The position numbers and the translations under genes are program-made. From contig JABFVL010000011.1 in assembly GCA_013362805.1 (NCBI GenBank), positions 1 through 46,087 on the forward strand: 46,087 bases of DNA. The letters run 5' to 3'. How positions within the stretch are numbered: the stretch's first letter is position 1; each line of letters starts with the position of its first letter. A model generated the notes under the pieces. It was not told the DNA's origin and ran no database searches. It saw only the letters and a program-made list of their open reading frames with translations. This stretch comes from Mycobacteriales bacterium (GTDB lineage: Bacteria > Actinomycetota > Actinomycetes > Mycobacteriales > QHCE01). Shown one piece after another: positions 1 through 8,592 of the stretch.

Positions 1-954
1 TGGAACGGTGACCCAGGCTTGGTCTTCAACGACAACCACTTTGTTAATTTCGCCTGTGCCGTTGTAATAGCCGCTGCCGTGATAATGCAAGAATGCTTGG
101 TCGCGGTTGGGCAAGAGCCAGGTGGCGTCGGCAAAGGTCAAGCCTTTGAATGACATGTTTCGAACATTGGTCAGCCGAATCAGTGTCTCGAGCGCCGGAA
201 GTACGACGTGGGTTGTGGATGGGTCTTCGTCGGCGCGGGGCGCGTAGCGCAAAATGTGCTGCCCTGGTGTGCTGCGATCAATGGCGAAGCTGCCAGGGGT
301 TAAAAAGCTGGCGTCGTTCTCTATTCTGGTGGGCAGGCCTGGACCTGAGCTCGTGTTTCCGTCCCATGCTGAGTTGTAAAGTTCGTGAGCCCAAGTGAAG
401 GCTGGCTGGGTCATGGTGATCACGGTTGAATCGGTGTCGTGCCGCACGGAGCTGACGCCGCAGCGTGCTTCGGTCCATGGATATACGCCCCGATAGACGA
501 GTTCCACTGACGATGGTGTTTGCCATTGCGGCATTTCGGCGGTGGGAACGGTGTAGCCAGTCTTGGTGACGTGGGTGTTTTCGGGGAGTGACTGGATGCT
601 GGCTCGCTCGACGCGTTCGCCGTCTACATAGAGCTGGCGGGCATCACGTTCGCCTATGTTGGTTTCCCAGATGTCGTGGTTTTGTTGCCACTCAACGATG
701 ACGTGGCCCCCGCTGATGATGACTTTTTCTGAGGTTTTGTCGTGCTCGTAGGCCTGGTAGGTGATGTGGTGTTTGGTGGGTGCGTTCACGGTGAGGGTTT
801 GACTGAGTGGGTAAGTGCCGGCTCTGAGGTGAATGGTCACATCGTTGGTTGCTTGTTGTGCCGCTAATTGGGCTCGTTCAAGGGTCGCGAATGGTTCCTG
901 GCGCGTGCCTGGATTGGTGTCTTTGCCGGTTGGGGAGATGTATATATCAACCAT
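1..954 (-). CDS. right-handed parallel beta-helix protein, 3' end cut by window edge
   Basis: The minus-strand frame from ATG at 954 stays open for all 318 codons to position 1, so the C-terminus lies outside the window. The N-terminus (VDIYISPTGKDTNPGT, then PFATLERAQ) is the standard opening of right-handed beta-helix proteins of the polysaccharide-lyase or glycosidase-like type, where a short strand is followed by a helix and the first coils. The stretch around residues 225-250 (IRLTNVRNMSFKGLTF) reads like beta-helix coils. No signal peptide is visible at this start, so the protein is either cytoplasmic or exported by another route. It is divergent from a TetR gene across a palindrome, so it is probably that regulator's target. 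The substrate cannot be told from this part. Confidence 0.72.
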   Translation of the reverse strand, partial: MVDIYISPTGKDTNPGTRQEPFATLERAQLAAQQATNDVTIHLRAGTYPLSQTLTVNAPTKHHITYQAYEHDKTSEKVIISGGHVIVEWQQNHDIWETNIGERDARQLYVDGERVERASIQSLPENTHVTKTGYTVPTAEMPQWQTPSSVELVYRGVYPWTEARCGVSSVRHDTDSTVITMTQPAFTWAHELYNSAWDGNTSSGPGLPTRIENDASFLTPGSFAIDRSTPGQHILRYAPRADEDPSTTHVVLPALETLIRLTNVRNMSFKGLTFADATWLLPNRDQAFLHYHGSGYYNGTGEINKVVVVEDQAWVTVP

Positions 955-971
955 GAATAACGGCCTTCCAT

Positions 972-1004
972 TGTTTATGGTGTACGCAGTGTATAGCATA
1001 AACA
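972..1004. promoter_or_regulatory. 33-bp palindromic operator, probably bound by the adjacent TetR regulator
   Basis: The outer arms TGTTTATG (972-979) and CATAAACA (997-1004) are perfect inverted repeats. The inner bases continue the dyad (TAC...GTA) around a centre at 988. The site fills the 63-bp gap between the divergent beta-helix and TetR starts and ends just before the TetR ribosome binding site. TetR proteins commonly bind such dyads in the divergent promoter next to their own gene; the pairing here is inferred from position. Confidence 0.65.
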
Positions 1005-1017
1005 AAGGAGGTGGGAG

Positions 1018-1872
1018 ATGCCCAAGCGGAATAACAAGGAAGCCAACGACGCGGTCGAACTCTTGTGGGGTGAGCCCTCCGGCCCTAAGCCGGGCCCTAA
1101 GCCCGCATTAAGCCTCGATCGAGTCGTGCGATCGGCCATCGCCGTCGCCGACGAGCAAGGCCTGACCGGTTTGTCGATGCGCAAGATCGCCGAACCGTTG
1201 GGCTTTACCACCATGTCTCTCTACCGGCACGTGCCCGGCCGGGAACAGCTCATCGATCTCATGTGCGACGCCGTGCTTGAGGAATGCGCCGAGCTGCCCC
1301 CGCGCGGCACCTGGCGGGAGCAACTAGAGAGAAGCGCGCGGGCCCGTTGGGAACTGCACAAAAGGCACCCCTGGCTTGCCCAAATCCGCGGCACACGACG
1401 GGTACCAGGGCCGAATTCTGTAGCGCACTATGAACATGTCTTGCGCATTCTCGCCGAGACGGGGTTGCGGCCCGCCCAAGTTATCGCCGCGGCCGCTCTT
1501 CTTGGCCGATTTGTGGAGGCCGAGGCCTTGGCCGGGTTGGAGGCGGTGCGAGCTGAGCAAAGCAGCGGGCTAAGTGAGGAAGAGTGGTGGGGTGAGCGTG
1601 GCACGCTCTTCGCGCGCATGGACCGTTATCCCACCTTGTCTGCGCTTTGGCGGGCTGGAGGTTTCGACCGGCCGGAAGATTCCTTCGAATTTGGCTTAGC
1701 ACGAGTACTAGATGGCATTGAAGTCTTGATTGAGCGTGACGAAATCCGTGATGAAATAGCTAAGTGTGAAGTGTGCGGCGGACCTGTCGAGCGGTCACAT
1801 TCGGGGCGCCCCCGTGCGTATTGCTCTCGTGCCTGTCAACAACGCGCGTATCGACGGCGCAAAGCGCGCTAA
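1018..1872 (+). CDS. TetR/AcrR-family regulator with C-terminal zinc-ribbon-like tail
   Basis: A one-component repressor of 284 aa. The helix-turn-helix lies at about residues 32-78 (ALSLDRVVRSAIAVADEQG, then LSMRKIAEPLGF and SLYRHV). A longer TetR_C-type ligand domain follows. The last 35 residues carry CEVCGG...YCSRACQQRAYRRR, two CxxC-like pairs followed by a basic stretch, which resembles a small zinc-binding tail also met on other actinobacterial regulators. The start is fixed by AGGAGG at 1006-1011, six bases before ATG. It probably represses the divergent beta-helix gene and itself through the palindrome at 972-1004. The VOC gene follows 28 bp downstream and may be co-transcribed. The ligand is unknown. 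Confidence 0.88.
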   Translation: MPKRNNKEANDAVELLWGEPSGPKPGPKPALSLDRVVRSAIAVADEQGLTGLSMRKIAEPLGFTTMSLYRHVPGREQLIDLMCDAVLEECAELPPRGTWREQLERSARARWELHKRHPWLAQIRGTRRVPGPNSVAHYEHVLRILAETGLRPAQVIAAAALLGRFVEAEALAGLEAVRAEQSSGLSEEEWWGERGTLFARMDRYPTLSALWRAGGFDRPEDSFEFGLARVLDGIEVLIERDEIRDEIAKCEVCGGPVERSHSGRPRAYCSRACQQRAYRRRKAR

Positions 1873-1900
1873 CGTCACAGTCCCGCGATACGTTGCACCG

Positions 1901-2329
1901 ATGGAACAACGACTCAGCCTGATCACACTCGGCGTCGCAAGTCTTGATCGAGCTCGCACGTTCTACGAAGAACTGGGATGGCACGGCCAAGAAGTGCAAG
2001 AAACTGTGTTCATTCAGGCCGGTGGCATCGCCCTCGTGCTTTGGGGCCGAGAGCAATTGGCCGACGACGCGGGGATAAAAGACACCCACGCCGATGGCTT
2101 TGGTGGCATAGCGCTCGCTCACAATGTCCGCCACGAACATGAGGTCGACGAAGTGTTGGCCAGTGCCCGCGACGCGGGAGGAACCATCACTCAACCCGCG
2201 CGGAAAACCTCGTATGGCGGATATGCGGGTTGCTTTGCGGACCTCGACGGCCACTGTTGGGAAATCGCCTACAACCCCGGTTTTCCGTTGAACGCCGATG
2301 GCTCGATCACCATCCCACAATTCTCATAG
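1901..2329 (+). CDS. VOC-family (glyoxalase/bleomycin-resistance fold) protein
   Basis: A 142-aa single-module protein with the vicinal oxygen chelate pattern: an opening LITLGVASLDRARTFYEELGW and a closing GGYAGCFADLDGHCWEIAYNP, where the E of WEIAYNP is the usual metal-ligand position. The frame is open upstream to 1766, but that stretch overlaps the end of the TetR gene and does not look like protein of this family, so ATG at 1901 is preferred, 28 bp after the TetR stop. The family includes lyases, dioxygenases and antibiotic-binding proteins. Nothing here fixes the substrate, and many single-module members of this type have no known reaction. Confidence 0.85.
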   Translation: MEQRLSLITLGVASLDRARTFYEELGWHGQEVQETVFIQAGGIALVLWGREQLADDAGIKDTHADGFGGIALAHNVRHEHEVDEVLASARDAGGTITQPARKTSYGGYAGCFADLDGHCWEIAYNPGFPLNADGSITIPQFS

Positions 2330-2347
2330 TCACCAAGAGCGGCTTCA

Positions 2348-2373
2348 GGAATCGTTGCTGGCCGAGGCATGTT
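2348..2373 (+). promoter_or_regulatory. possible SigR-type promoter (GGAAT-N18-GTT)
   Basis: GGAAT at 2348-2352 and GTT at 2371-2373 are separated by exactly 18 bases. This is the SigR/SigH consensus spacing, the same as in front of sigR in this window. It lies about 145 bp before the NADPH oxidoreductase. Such a pattern is expected about once by chance in a window of this size, so it stays a candidate. Confidence 0.35.
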
Positions 2374-2505
2374 TTCGAGCGTTTCATGCTGGCAACGATT
2401 TGCTCGTAGCGTGCCCGAGCCGATACCTATTTTCTGGATTGTCGAAATTTTCAACGAACTTTCTCTGATAAGAAGAGCACTTGGTTTCTCGTTTTCGATC
2501 AGAGA
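2350..2505. repeat. two long-loop inverted repeats in the oxidoreductase leader
   Basis: AATCGTTGC (2350-2358) pairs with GCAACGATT (2392-2400). TCTCTGAT (2462-2469) pairs with ATCAGAGA (2498-2505). Both are perfect, with loops of 33 and 28 bases. They occupy most of the 188-bp gap between the VOC gene and the oxidoreductase. They could be leader RNA structure, operators, or coincidence; no known riboswitch is recognised. Confidence 0.35.
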
Positions 2506-2517
2506 GTTGGACACAAG

Positions 2518-3537
2518 ATGGGCGAGAAAAATCGATATTGGGTGCTCGCTCGGCGCCCCGTCGGCAACGACTATTCATCAGCCCTCGAGCTCGTTGAGGA
2601 AGAACTACCCGAGCTGCGCGATGGTGACGTCCTCATCCGCAACGCGTACTTTTCGCTAGACGCGGGCACTCGGATGTGGATGAGCGCCCGGGAAGATTCG
2701 TATTCCCCGCCCACCCCCCTTGGCACGCCGGTCATCGGCATGGTTCTCGGCGAAGTAGTGGCCTCGCGGCACCCCGATTTCCGCACCGGCGATCTTGCCC
2801 GCGCCTACGGGCAATGGTCTGACTATTCGGTATCCCGTCCAGAGGAAACGTACGTGGAACGGGTGAGCTGGCAGCTCGATGACCTCCGGCAGCACCTGGC
2901 GGTGTTCGGGCCTAATGGCTGGACCGCTTATTTGGGCGTTTTGGAGTATGGCAACACCAAACCCGGAGAAACTTTTGTGGTGTCCGCGGCGGCCGGGGTT
3001 ACCGGTGCGCTCGCCGGCCAGGTCGCCAAACAGCTGGGTTGTCGAGTTATTGGCATTACCGGTTCAACGGCCAAAGGCGACTGGATCACCAAAGAGCTCG
3101 GGTTTGACGCGGCGATCAATTACAAGGATGACAAAGTTGCCGAGCGCCTTCGAGAACTGTGTCCTGACGGGATTGATGTTTATTTCGACAATGTTGGCGG
3201 TCCGATTCTTGATGCCTCATTGGAAAATATGGCGCTGTTTGGCCGAATCGCTGTCTGTGGATTGTTGCTCAATTATGACCAAGAGGGACCCATCCCCGGG
3301 CCGTACAAGTTCGATCAGGTTCTGATGAAGCGTCTGAGTATCACCGGGTTCTTTTCGCCGGACTTTTATCACCGTGGGCCGGATGTGAATCGGCATATGC
3401 GCCCTTGGTATGAGGCCGGGAAGTTGAAAATGAACTTTGCTGTGACCCAAGGCGTGGAGAACACCTTGGATGCGTATCGGCGCCTTTTTACTGGAGACAA
3501 GGTGGGCAAGTCACTAGTTCAGGTCGCTGAGCTTTAG
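2518..3537 (+). CDS. NADPH-dependent oxidoreductase, CurA/alkenal-reductase-like (MDR superfamily)
   Basis: 339 aa, the usual length for zinc-free medium-chain reductases of the CurA / prostaglandin-reductase / leukotriene-dehydrogenase group, which reduce activated double bonds of enones with NADPH. The N-terminal catalytic domain carries the family's RNAYFSLDAGTRMWM segment. The Rossmann fold starts at residues 157-163 (AAAGVTG) and is followed by GCRVIGITGS. The segment DVYFDNVGG is also typical. There are no structural-zinc cysteines, consistent with this subgroup. The ATG at 2518 has no strong Shine-Dalgarno sequence but fits the domain start. The upstream gap holds a candidate SigR-type promoter, which would fit a reductase that detoxifies electrophiles. 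The physiological substrate is unknown. Confidence 0.88.
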   Translation: MGEKNRYWVLARRPVGNDYSSALELVEEELPELRDGDVLIRNAYFSLDAGTRMWMSAREDSYSPPTPLGTPVIGMVLGEVVASRHPDFRTGDLARAYGQWSDYSVSRPEETYVERVSWQLDDLRQHLAVFGPNGWTAYLGVLEYGNTKPGETFVVSAAAGVTGALAGQVAKQLGCRVIGITGSTAKGDWITKELGFDAAINYKDDKVAERLRELCPDGIDVYFDNVGGPILDASLENMALFGRIAVCGLLLNYDQEGPIPGPYKFDQVLMKRLSITGFFSPDFYHRGPDVNRHMRPWYEAGKLKMNFAVTQGVENTLDAYRRLFTGDKVGKSLVQVAEL

Positions 3538-3542
3538 CGCTC

Positions 3543-3576
3543 TGTGGTTGGCTGGCGCGGCCGCCAGCCAACCACA
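3543..3576 (+). terminator. hairpin terminator without U-tract
   Basis: A perfect 15-bp stem (3543-3557 with 3562-3576) around the loop CGGC starts 6 bp after the oxidoreductase stop. No T-run follows, which is common among actinobacterial intrinsic terminators. Confidence 0.7.
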
Positions 3577-3644
3577 AGAGTCGACGGTTCCCCGATATGC
3601 CAGTAAACGCTGAAAAATATGTTCAAAATGTTCACAATGAATGA

Positions 3645-4136
3645 ATGGAAAAAGATGTCTGGGTGCGTCGGCCGCTAGGGCCAAGCAAGCGCTTAACGGC
3701 ATGGATGCCATACGAAACCGGCGGCCATCGTCTCTGGTTGAAACAAGTCCTGGGCCAGCGAACTCGGCCATATTGGAACAAGGACGCACACCACTGGGAG
3801 ATCTCGCGCGTGCATTTACGTCATCTCGTTGACGCGCTCGTGCGCAAATTCAATTCAGTCGATGTCTTCTTGCAGTTCCGCGCAAATGAAACCTGCGACC
3901 GCCAGTGTCGACGTGCCACCGGAATCGAATGCTCGTGCTCATGCCTTGGGCAAAACCACGGAGAAGAACAGGGCGGCGCGTATTGGAAAAACTGGCAGCA
4001 AATCGGCGATGTGGTTCTCATAGACGGCGCAATAAAAGAACGTCAACTCCGCGTCATGGACCACATTGTGAGTGGCCCTTACCGGCTGAAAACCAATGAG
4101 CGAATCGTCATCGACCCCCATGGCGTCAATAGCTAG
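3645..4136 (+). CDS. uncharacterised protein with C-x3-C-x7-CxCxC...NHG metal-binding-like cluster
   Basis: 163 aa. The only recognisable feature is a compact cluster at about residues 87-109: two cysteines spaced CxxxC, then CSCSC followed by LGQNHG. I remember this cysteine/NHG signature from scattered phage, plasmid and actinobacterial proteins of unknown function, where metal binding seems likely. Before it runs a beta/basic segment (FNSVDVFLQFRANE). There is no signal peptide or membrane segment. The ATG has no clear ribosome binding site; AT-rich direct repeats (ATGTTCA twice, about 3618-3634) lie just upstream. It converges on the MFS gene, overlapping it by 4 bp. The role is unknown. 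Confidence 0.6.
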   Translation: MEKDVWVRRPLGPSKRLTAWMPYETGGHRLWLKQVLGQRTRPYWNKDAHHWEISRVHLRHLVDALVRKFNSVDVFLQFRANETCDRQCRRATGIECSCSCLGQNHGEEQGGAYWKNWQQIGDVVLIDGAIKERQLRVMDHIVSGPYRLKTNERIVIDPHGVNS

Positions 4137-5410
4137 CCCGTTTTAGTCAACGCTGGCGCCAACCGCGCCGCCGCATCATCAGGCCCGTCCAAATGTCGCA
4201 TCCGGTGCAATGCCATCCCGCCGGCGATGCCAAGTCCGGTCAAAACCACACCCGGGAGCATGGGTGCATGCCAGGTTGTTGCTAGATCCATCGTCGCGCC
4301 CGCCGCAAGGTTGAGCGCACTCACCAGCAATCCGGTGATCGTGCTGTACACCCCGTAATGAGTGGCGACAAAACGATCAGCGGCTAGCGTGACAATGGTG
4401 TCCATTTCAAATGGATACGTCAGTGCACTCGCGACGCCGAGCGCCGCGCCCGCTACCAGCACGGTCACCGCAATCGCGGCTGAATTCCCAACGGCAGAAG
4501 CTAGAGCGAGCGGGGCAAAGGCCAACCCAGCGATAGTCAAACCCCCGGCCAGCGCTTGCCTGGATGTGAGTTGTCGTCTTGCCCACGCTGTGAGGGGACT
4601 TTGCGCGCAGATCGCCACCAGGCCAGAAACTCCGAACAACGCGGCTGTCCAGACGCCAGCCGATGCCTCGGTAGTTGCCGAACGAAGTTGCAGGGGCAAC
4701 ACCAAATATGTCTGGAAGATCAGCAAGGTCGTGACTGACATCGCCAACGAGAACGTCAAGAACCGCCGATTTCGTGCCGCCACCGCCAAGCCCGTTCGCA
4801 TCGGTTCCGGCGGCGTTTCAGTGTTGCCGACCTGGCGGGGCGCGGTTGGCAACACGAACGCTTGCACGATGCTCAGCAGGGCAAATAGACCAGCGGATAC
4901 CGCGCAAATGAGCTGGAAGTTGGCGGCCAACAACGCCAAACCAATCAGCGGGCCGGCGAGTAATCCCGCTTGATAAAACATGTTGAACATGGCAAAAGCT
5001 GAAACCCGTCGGTCACCGGACTCTTGCGCGACATAGGCTCGAACGGCGGGATTAAACAATGCTCCAGCGAACCCAATGAGCGCGCAGGCCAACAGCAAAA
5101 TCGGCAGCGTATTAGCAACGGCGAGGAGCACGAAAGCGACTGTGCGCAGCAGTAGCCCGCTGACAATCAGCGGTTTGTATCCGAACCGATCGGCGAGTGC
5201 TCCACCCAAAAAGAACATGCCCTGTTGGCCGAGATTCCGAATCCCCAGCACAAGACCGATGGCCCAGGCAGCCAAGTGCACGTCGTGGGCTAGATAGTCG
5301 GCGAGGTAGGGCATGAGCATGTAAAAACCAGCGTTGATGCTGAACTGGTTGATGAAAAGTAGACGCACGGCGCGCGGAAATGACGACGCCTCTTGCCACA
5401 GCGTTTTCAC
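4133..5410 (-). CDS. MFS transporter, MdtH/Rv0849-like, last gene of putative copper-response operon
   Basis: 425 aa with about 12 predicted membrane helices and typical MFS features (the cytoplasmic loop [12 protein letters not shown] after helix 2). It starts with ATG inside the stop of the upstream PLP enzyme (ATGA overlap at 5407-5410), so translation is coupled. In Mycobacterium tuberculosis the cysK2 gene is likewise followed by an MFS gene, Rv0849, in the copper-responsive RicR regulon. The same order here suggests export of a small thiol or metal-related product, but no substrate has been read from the sequence. The last roughly 25 residues are hydrophilic. Confidence 0.85.
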   Translation of the reverse strand: MKTLWQEASSFPRAVRLLFINQFSINAGFYMLMPYLADYLAHDVHLAAWAIGLVLGIRNLGQQGMFFLGGALADRFGYKPLIVSGLLLRTVAFVLLAVANTLPILLLACALIGFAGALFNPAVRAYVAQESGDRRVSAFAMFNMFYQAGLLAGPLIGLALLAANFQLICAVSAGLFALLSIVQAFVLPTAPRQVGNTETPPEPMRTGLAVAARNRRFLTFSLAMSVTTLLIFQTYLVLPLQLRSATTEASAGVWTAALFGVSGLVAICAQSPLTAWARRQLTSRQALAGGLTIAGLAFAPLALASAVGNSAAIAVTVLVAGAALGVASALTYPFEMDTIVTLAADRFVATHYGVYSTITGLLVSALNLAAGATMDLATTWHAPMLPGVVLTGLGIAGGMALHRMRHLDGPDDAAARLAPALTKTG

Positions 5411-6501
5411 GCGGACACTCCACTCAGCGCGCGGGGGTCAATGACGTGGGTGCAGCGGGTCCATCTGGTGACTTCGCGCTCTGACGGATGACCCATGATC
5501 TCGGGTGAATCAGGAAGCTCACTCAGCAACAGCTCGTGTTGCGCGCAATAAGCGTCATTAAAGACGGTGTCCGCATAACGCTGTGGACCGTCGGGAAAAA
5601 TTGCCACGATGTTGGTTCCCGCTGGGTTTGTACGTGCTAGCCAATCGGCGACCAATGCGACGGCTCCCACGCTCCACCCGCCCGTCTCATAGTACGAATG
5701 GGCGAGCTGCCGGGCGCTGGAGACGGCCGCCGCGGGCGGCACCCAGTGCACTTCGCTGAACGCGGCGTAATCCACATTTCGCGGATGAATGCTGGAACCC
5801 AAGCCGCGCATGAGCCGAGGCCTGGCGGGTTGACCGAAAATAGTGGAACCGATGGTGTCGACTCCGGCGAGCCGCAGCGCGGGAAAGCGTTGGCGTAGCG
5901 TGCGATAAATACCGGCGGAGTGGCCACCAGTACCGACGGCGCATACCAATATGTCGATCTGGGGAAGCTGCTCGGCTAGTTCGTGGGCGAGGCTCGCGTA
6001 GGCGGAAACATTGTCCGGGTTGTCATATTGATTTGGGGACCAGGCATGCGGTGTTTCTTTGAGGAGCTCCGCGACGCGTTCCCGGCGAGCCTCTTGCCAG
6101 CCTCCCGTTGGGTGCGGCGTGGAGACTAGCTCGACGTTCGCGCCATACGCGGCGAGCATGTGTCGCATCAGTGGTTCCATTCCCGGATCGGTCACCACGG
6201 TCACTGGATGTTTGTGAACCAGGCCGGCCAGGGCGAGGCCGAGTCCCAGGGTTCCGCTAGTGGATTCCACAATGGGTGCGCCAGCGCTGAGCAGGCCCTT
6301 GCCAAGTGCGCTTTGGACCATGTGTAGAGCGGCTCGATCTTTAATGCCACCTGGATTGTGCCCTTCGAGTTTTGCCCAGTATCCAGCTGATGCGGCCTGA
6401 ATTCGCAGCAGTGGGGTGTTCCCGACGAGAGCGGCCGGACCTGGACATACTGTGCCGTGGCCTCGGGCGTCTTTGGGCATGACGATGGCGGAATTTGGCA
6501 T
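5407..6501 (-). CDS. cysK2: PLP-dependent cysteine synthase-family enzyme, CysK2-like
   Basis: 364 aa of the fold-type II PLP family. The Schiff-base lysine is K54 in GGIKDRAAL. The substrate loop is [11 protein letters not shown] at about residues 80-90. The PLP-phosphate glycine loop is GTGGHSAG at about 190-197. CysK2 of M. tuberculosis uses O-phosphoserine to make S-sulfocysteine or cysteine; related SbnA-type enzymes make other products, so the exact reaction is inferred from gene context. It lies 52 bp after a His-rich exported protein and overlaps the following MFS gene by 4 bp, an arrangement that matches mycobacterial lpqS-cysK2-Rv0849. The enzyme is longer than housekeeping CysK (about 310 aa). 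Confidence 0.82.
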   Translation of the reverse strand: MPNSAIVMPKDARGHGTVCPGPAALVGNTPLLRIQAASAGYWAKLEGHNPGGIKDRAALHMVQSALGKGLLSAGAPIVESTSGTLGLGLALAGLVHKHPVTVVTDPGMEPLMRHMLAAYGANVELVSTPHPTGGWQEARRERVAELLKETPHAWSPNQYDNPDNVSAYASLAHELAEQLPQIDILVCAVGTGGHSAGIYRTLRQRFPALRLAGVDTIGSTIFGQPARPRLMRGLGSSIHPRNVDYAAFSEVHWVPPAAAVSSARQLAHSYYETGGWSVGAVALVADWLARTNPAGTNIVAIFPDGPQRYADTVFNDAYCAQHELLLSELPDSPEIMGHPSEREVTRWTRCTHVIDPRALSGVSA

Positions 6502-6553
6502 AGTTGTTTCTCCCTAAACGTGAACTGATGAAGGCGGCTGTGTGGCGCCGTGA

Positions 6554-6922
6554 TCAGGTCTGGGAGATGCACAAGGAGGTCAAACGGGCGCGGCCGCTCG
6601 CGAAAGCTTTTTGGACGGTGAGCCCGTGCTGCGGATCCGACCCATACGTGTCGGGTTCAAAAGCTCGCCGCTCGATGGGAGCGGCGTGGTCGGTGTGTGG
6701 TGTTCCAATGAGCGCGTTGTCGGGCTCACTTGATTGATGTGCCGGGTGGGTGGGGCAGTAGGGCTCGTGAATAGGCGCAGTTGTCGCGTGGTTGTGGCTG
6801 TGTTCGGGGCCTGAGCACATCGGCGCGTTTATGAGCGTAAGAGCCAGCACGGCGACGATGACGTTGAGTAAAAGGCAGAGGGTTGCCCCCTTTACATATG
6901 GTTTGCCGCGCACATGCCACAC
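6554..6922 (-). CDS. lpqS: His/Cys-rich exported or membrane-anchored protein, LpqS-like
   Basis: 122 aa. A basic N-terminus and one hydrophobic segment (about residues 12-34) are followed by an extracytoplasmic tail rich in possible metal ligands: C36, H41, H43, H45, H52, C56, H59, H62, H76, H79, H99, C118. There is no proper lipobox before C36 (APMC), unlike mycobacterial LpqS. The C-terminal GRARLTSLCI pattern resembles the end of LpqS-type proteins as I remember them. It is the first gene of a probable operon with the CysK2-like enzyme and the MFS carrier, the order seen in the mycobacterial RicR copper regulon. The overlapping plus-strand frames lack family features. Short, variable protein, so the call rests on composition and context. 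Confidence 0.62.
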   Translation of the reverse strand: MWHVRGKPYVKGATLCLLLNVIVAVLALTLINAPMCSGPEHSHNHATTAPIHEPYCPTHPAHQSSEPDNALIGTPHTDHAAPIERRAFEPDTYGSDPQHGLTVQKAFASGRARLTSLCISQT

Positions 6923-7086
6923 CGTAGCGCAAACCGACTACACAGTGTCGACGACAGTGCGAAATGGACTTGCAGTCAGAGAGCAAGCTAACAGCTGTGC
7001 TGCGAAAACGGTCTTTTCTGGCGCATCGCCCACCCCGTGCGGCACAATCTGCTCCTAAATGGATGACAACAAGCCGGGAGGACGTC

Positions 7087-8577
7087 ATGGCACAGCCGGC
7101 GACCGAAACCGAACGCACTGAACTGCACCGGGTTATCAGCCCGAAGCTCCTGCTGTTCTTTATCGTCGGTGACATTTTAGGAACCGGGATCTACGCCCTT
7201 ACCGGCAAAGTGGCCGGCGAAGTCGGCGGAGCGATGTGGACCTCGTTCTTGCTCGCCTTCACTACCGCGCTCTTTACCGCCGCGTCATATCTAGAACTTG
7301 TCGGAAAATACCCCCGTGCCGCTGGTGCGGCCCTCTACACACACCGGGCCTTCGGAATTCATTTCCTGACCTTTCTAGTCGCATTCGCGGTGATGTCTTC
7401 CGGGCTCACCTCGGCAAGCACCGCGGCCAGAGCCTTTGGTGGTGATTACCTCAAAGAGTTCGTCACCTTGCCCACCGTGGCCGTTGCGATGTGCTTCATC
7501 ATTCTTGTCGCGGCGATTAACTATCGTGGCGTCTCCGAGTCGGTGAAAGCCAACGTCGTACTCACCACCATCGAACTCACCGGTCTGCTATTGGTCATCG
7601 GCATTGGCGTGTGGGCGGTGCTTAATGGCGAAGGTGATGCCTCGCGACTCAACGACTTCAAAGGCGGAGAAGCGGTACCCGCGCTGATCACCAGTGGAGC
7701 GGCCCTGGCGTTTTTCGCGTTCATCGGCTTTGAAGACTCGGTAAACATGGCTGAGGAAACCCAGGAACCAAACAGGGTTTTTCCCAAAGTGATGTTCATC
7801 GGGATGGCGTTCACTGGCACCATCTATCTCATTGTGGCCTTGCTCGCGCCCATGCTCATTCCAGTGGACACTTTGGCGAAATCGACAGCGCCACTGAACG
7901 AAATCATCGAAGTGGGAGCCCCTGACTTCCCGCTATGGGTGTTCTCGCTAATCGCACTGTTCGCGGTGGTGAACTCGGCGCTGATCAACATGATGATGGC
8001 TAGCCGACTCCTCTATGGCATGGCCAATGAAGGCGTTCTGATGAAGGTGTTCGCCCGTGTCGCACCCCTACGCCGCACGCCGTGGGTCGCGATCGTGTTC
8101 ACCACGGTTCTGGCGTTGGCACTCGTCACTAGCAGCGAAATCTCTGAACTAGCCGGGACCACGGCGCTGCTGCTGTTGTGCGTTTTCACCGTCGTCAATA
8201 TCGCTGTCTTGGTGTTGCGTCGCGAAAAAGTTGAGCACAAGCACTATCGGGCTCCGACAATTTTGCCGATCCTTGGGCTCATCACCAGTGCCTATTTGGC
8301 GAGTCCGTTCTCGGGTCGAGAAACCTCGCAGTACAAAACCGCTGGAATTCTGCTGATCATCGGCATTGCCCTCTATGGCGTCAACCGGATCTTCCACCGT
8401 CAGCCAAAGCCGACAGATGAAGAGCCGGCTAGTAAGAAGGAATTGCCAAAAGACGATGATGCGGGTGGATCGAACGAACTCCCTGATGCCGCGGAAGACG
8501 ACAACGGGGTGGCTGCTACTGACAATGTGCCCTCGCAGCCAGATTCGTCGAGCGAAAAAGATTCTCCAGTAGCGTGA
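7087..8577 (+). CDS. APC-superfamily amino-acid permease
   Basis: 496 aa with about 12 membrane helices. The first helix carries the unwound glycine motif IVGDILGTGIYALTG that binds substrate in APC carriers, and the segment FFAFIGFEDSVNMAEETQEPNR is the family's helix 6 and following loop. A long acidic, Ser/Pro-rich cytoplasmic tail of about 80 residues (TDEEPASKKELPKDDD and onward) follows the last helix, longer than usual. The start at 7087 is preferred over the open frame from 6964 because GGGAGGA (7076-7082) sits five bases before it. It is divergent from the lpqS-like operon. The substrate is unknown; uptake of a neutral or basic amino acid is the family's usual role. Confidence 0.87.
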   Translation: MAQPATETERTELHRVISPKLLLFFIVGDILGTGIYALTGKVAGEVGGAMWTSFLLAFTTALFTAASYLELVGKYPRAAGAALYTHRAFGIHFLTFLVAFAVMSSGLTSASTAARAFGGDYLKEFVTLPTVAVAMCFIILVAAINYRGVSESVKANVVLTTIELTGLLLVIGIGVWAVLNGEGDASRLNDFKGGEAVPALITSGAALAFFAFIGFEDSVNMAEETQEPNRVFPKVMFIGMAFTGTIYLIVALLAPMLIPVDTLAKSTAPLNEIIEVGAPDFPLWVFSLIALFAVVNSALINMMMASRLLYGMANEGVLMKVFARVAPLRRTPWVAIVFTTVLALALVTSSEISELAGTTALLLLCVFTVVNIAVLVLRREKVEHKHYRAPTILPILGLITSAYLASPFSGRETSQYKTAGILLIIGIALYGVNRIFHRQPKPTDEEPASKKELPKDDDAGGSNELPDAAEDDNGVAATDNVPSQPDSSSEKDSPVA

Positions 8578-8592
8578 ATGAGCGTCACACGC

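Noticed and set aside
6923..7086. RicR/CsoR copper operator upstream of the lpqS-like gene
   Set aside because: No TACCC...GGGTA-type dyad could be found; only short repeats of ACAGTG are present.
6726..7175. Minus-strand frame of 149 codons over the lpqS-like start and permease start
   Set aside because: Arg/Ser-rich, no family features, overlaps two better genes.
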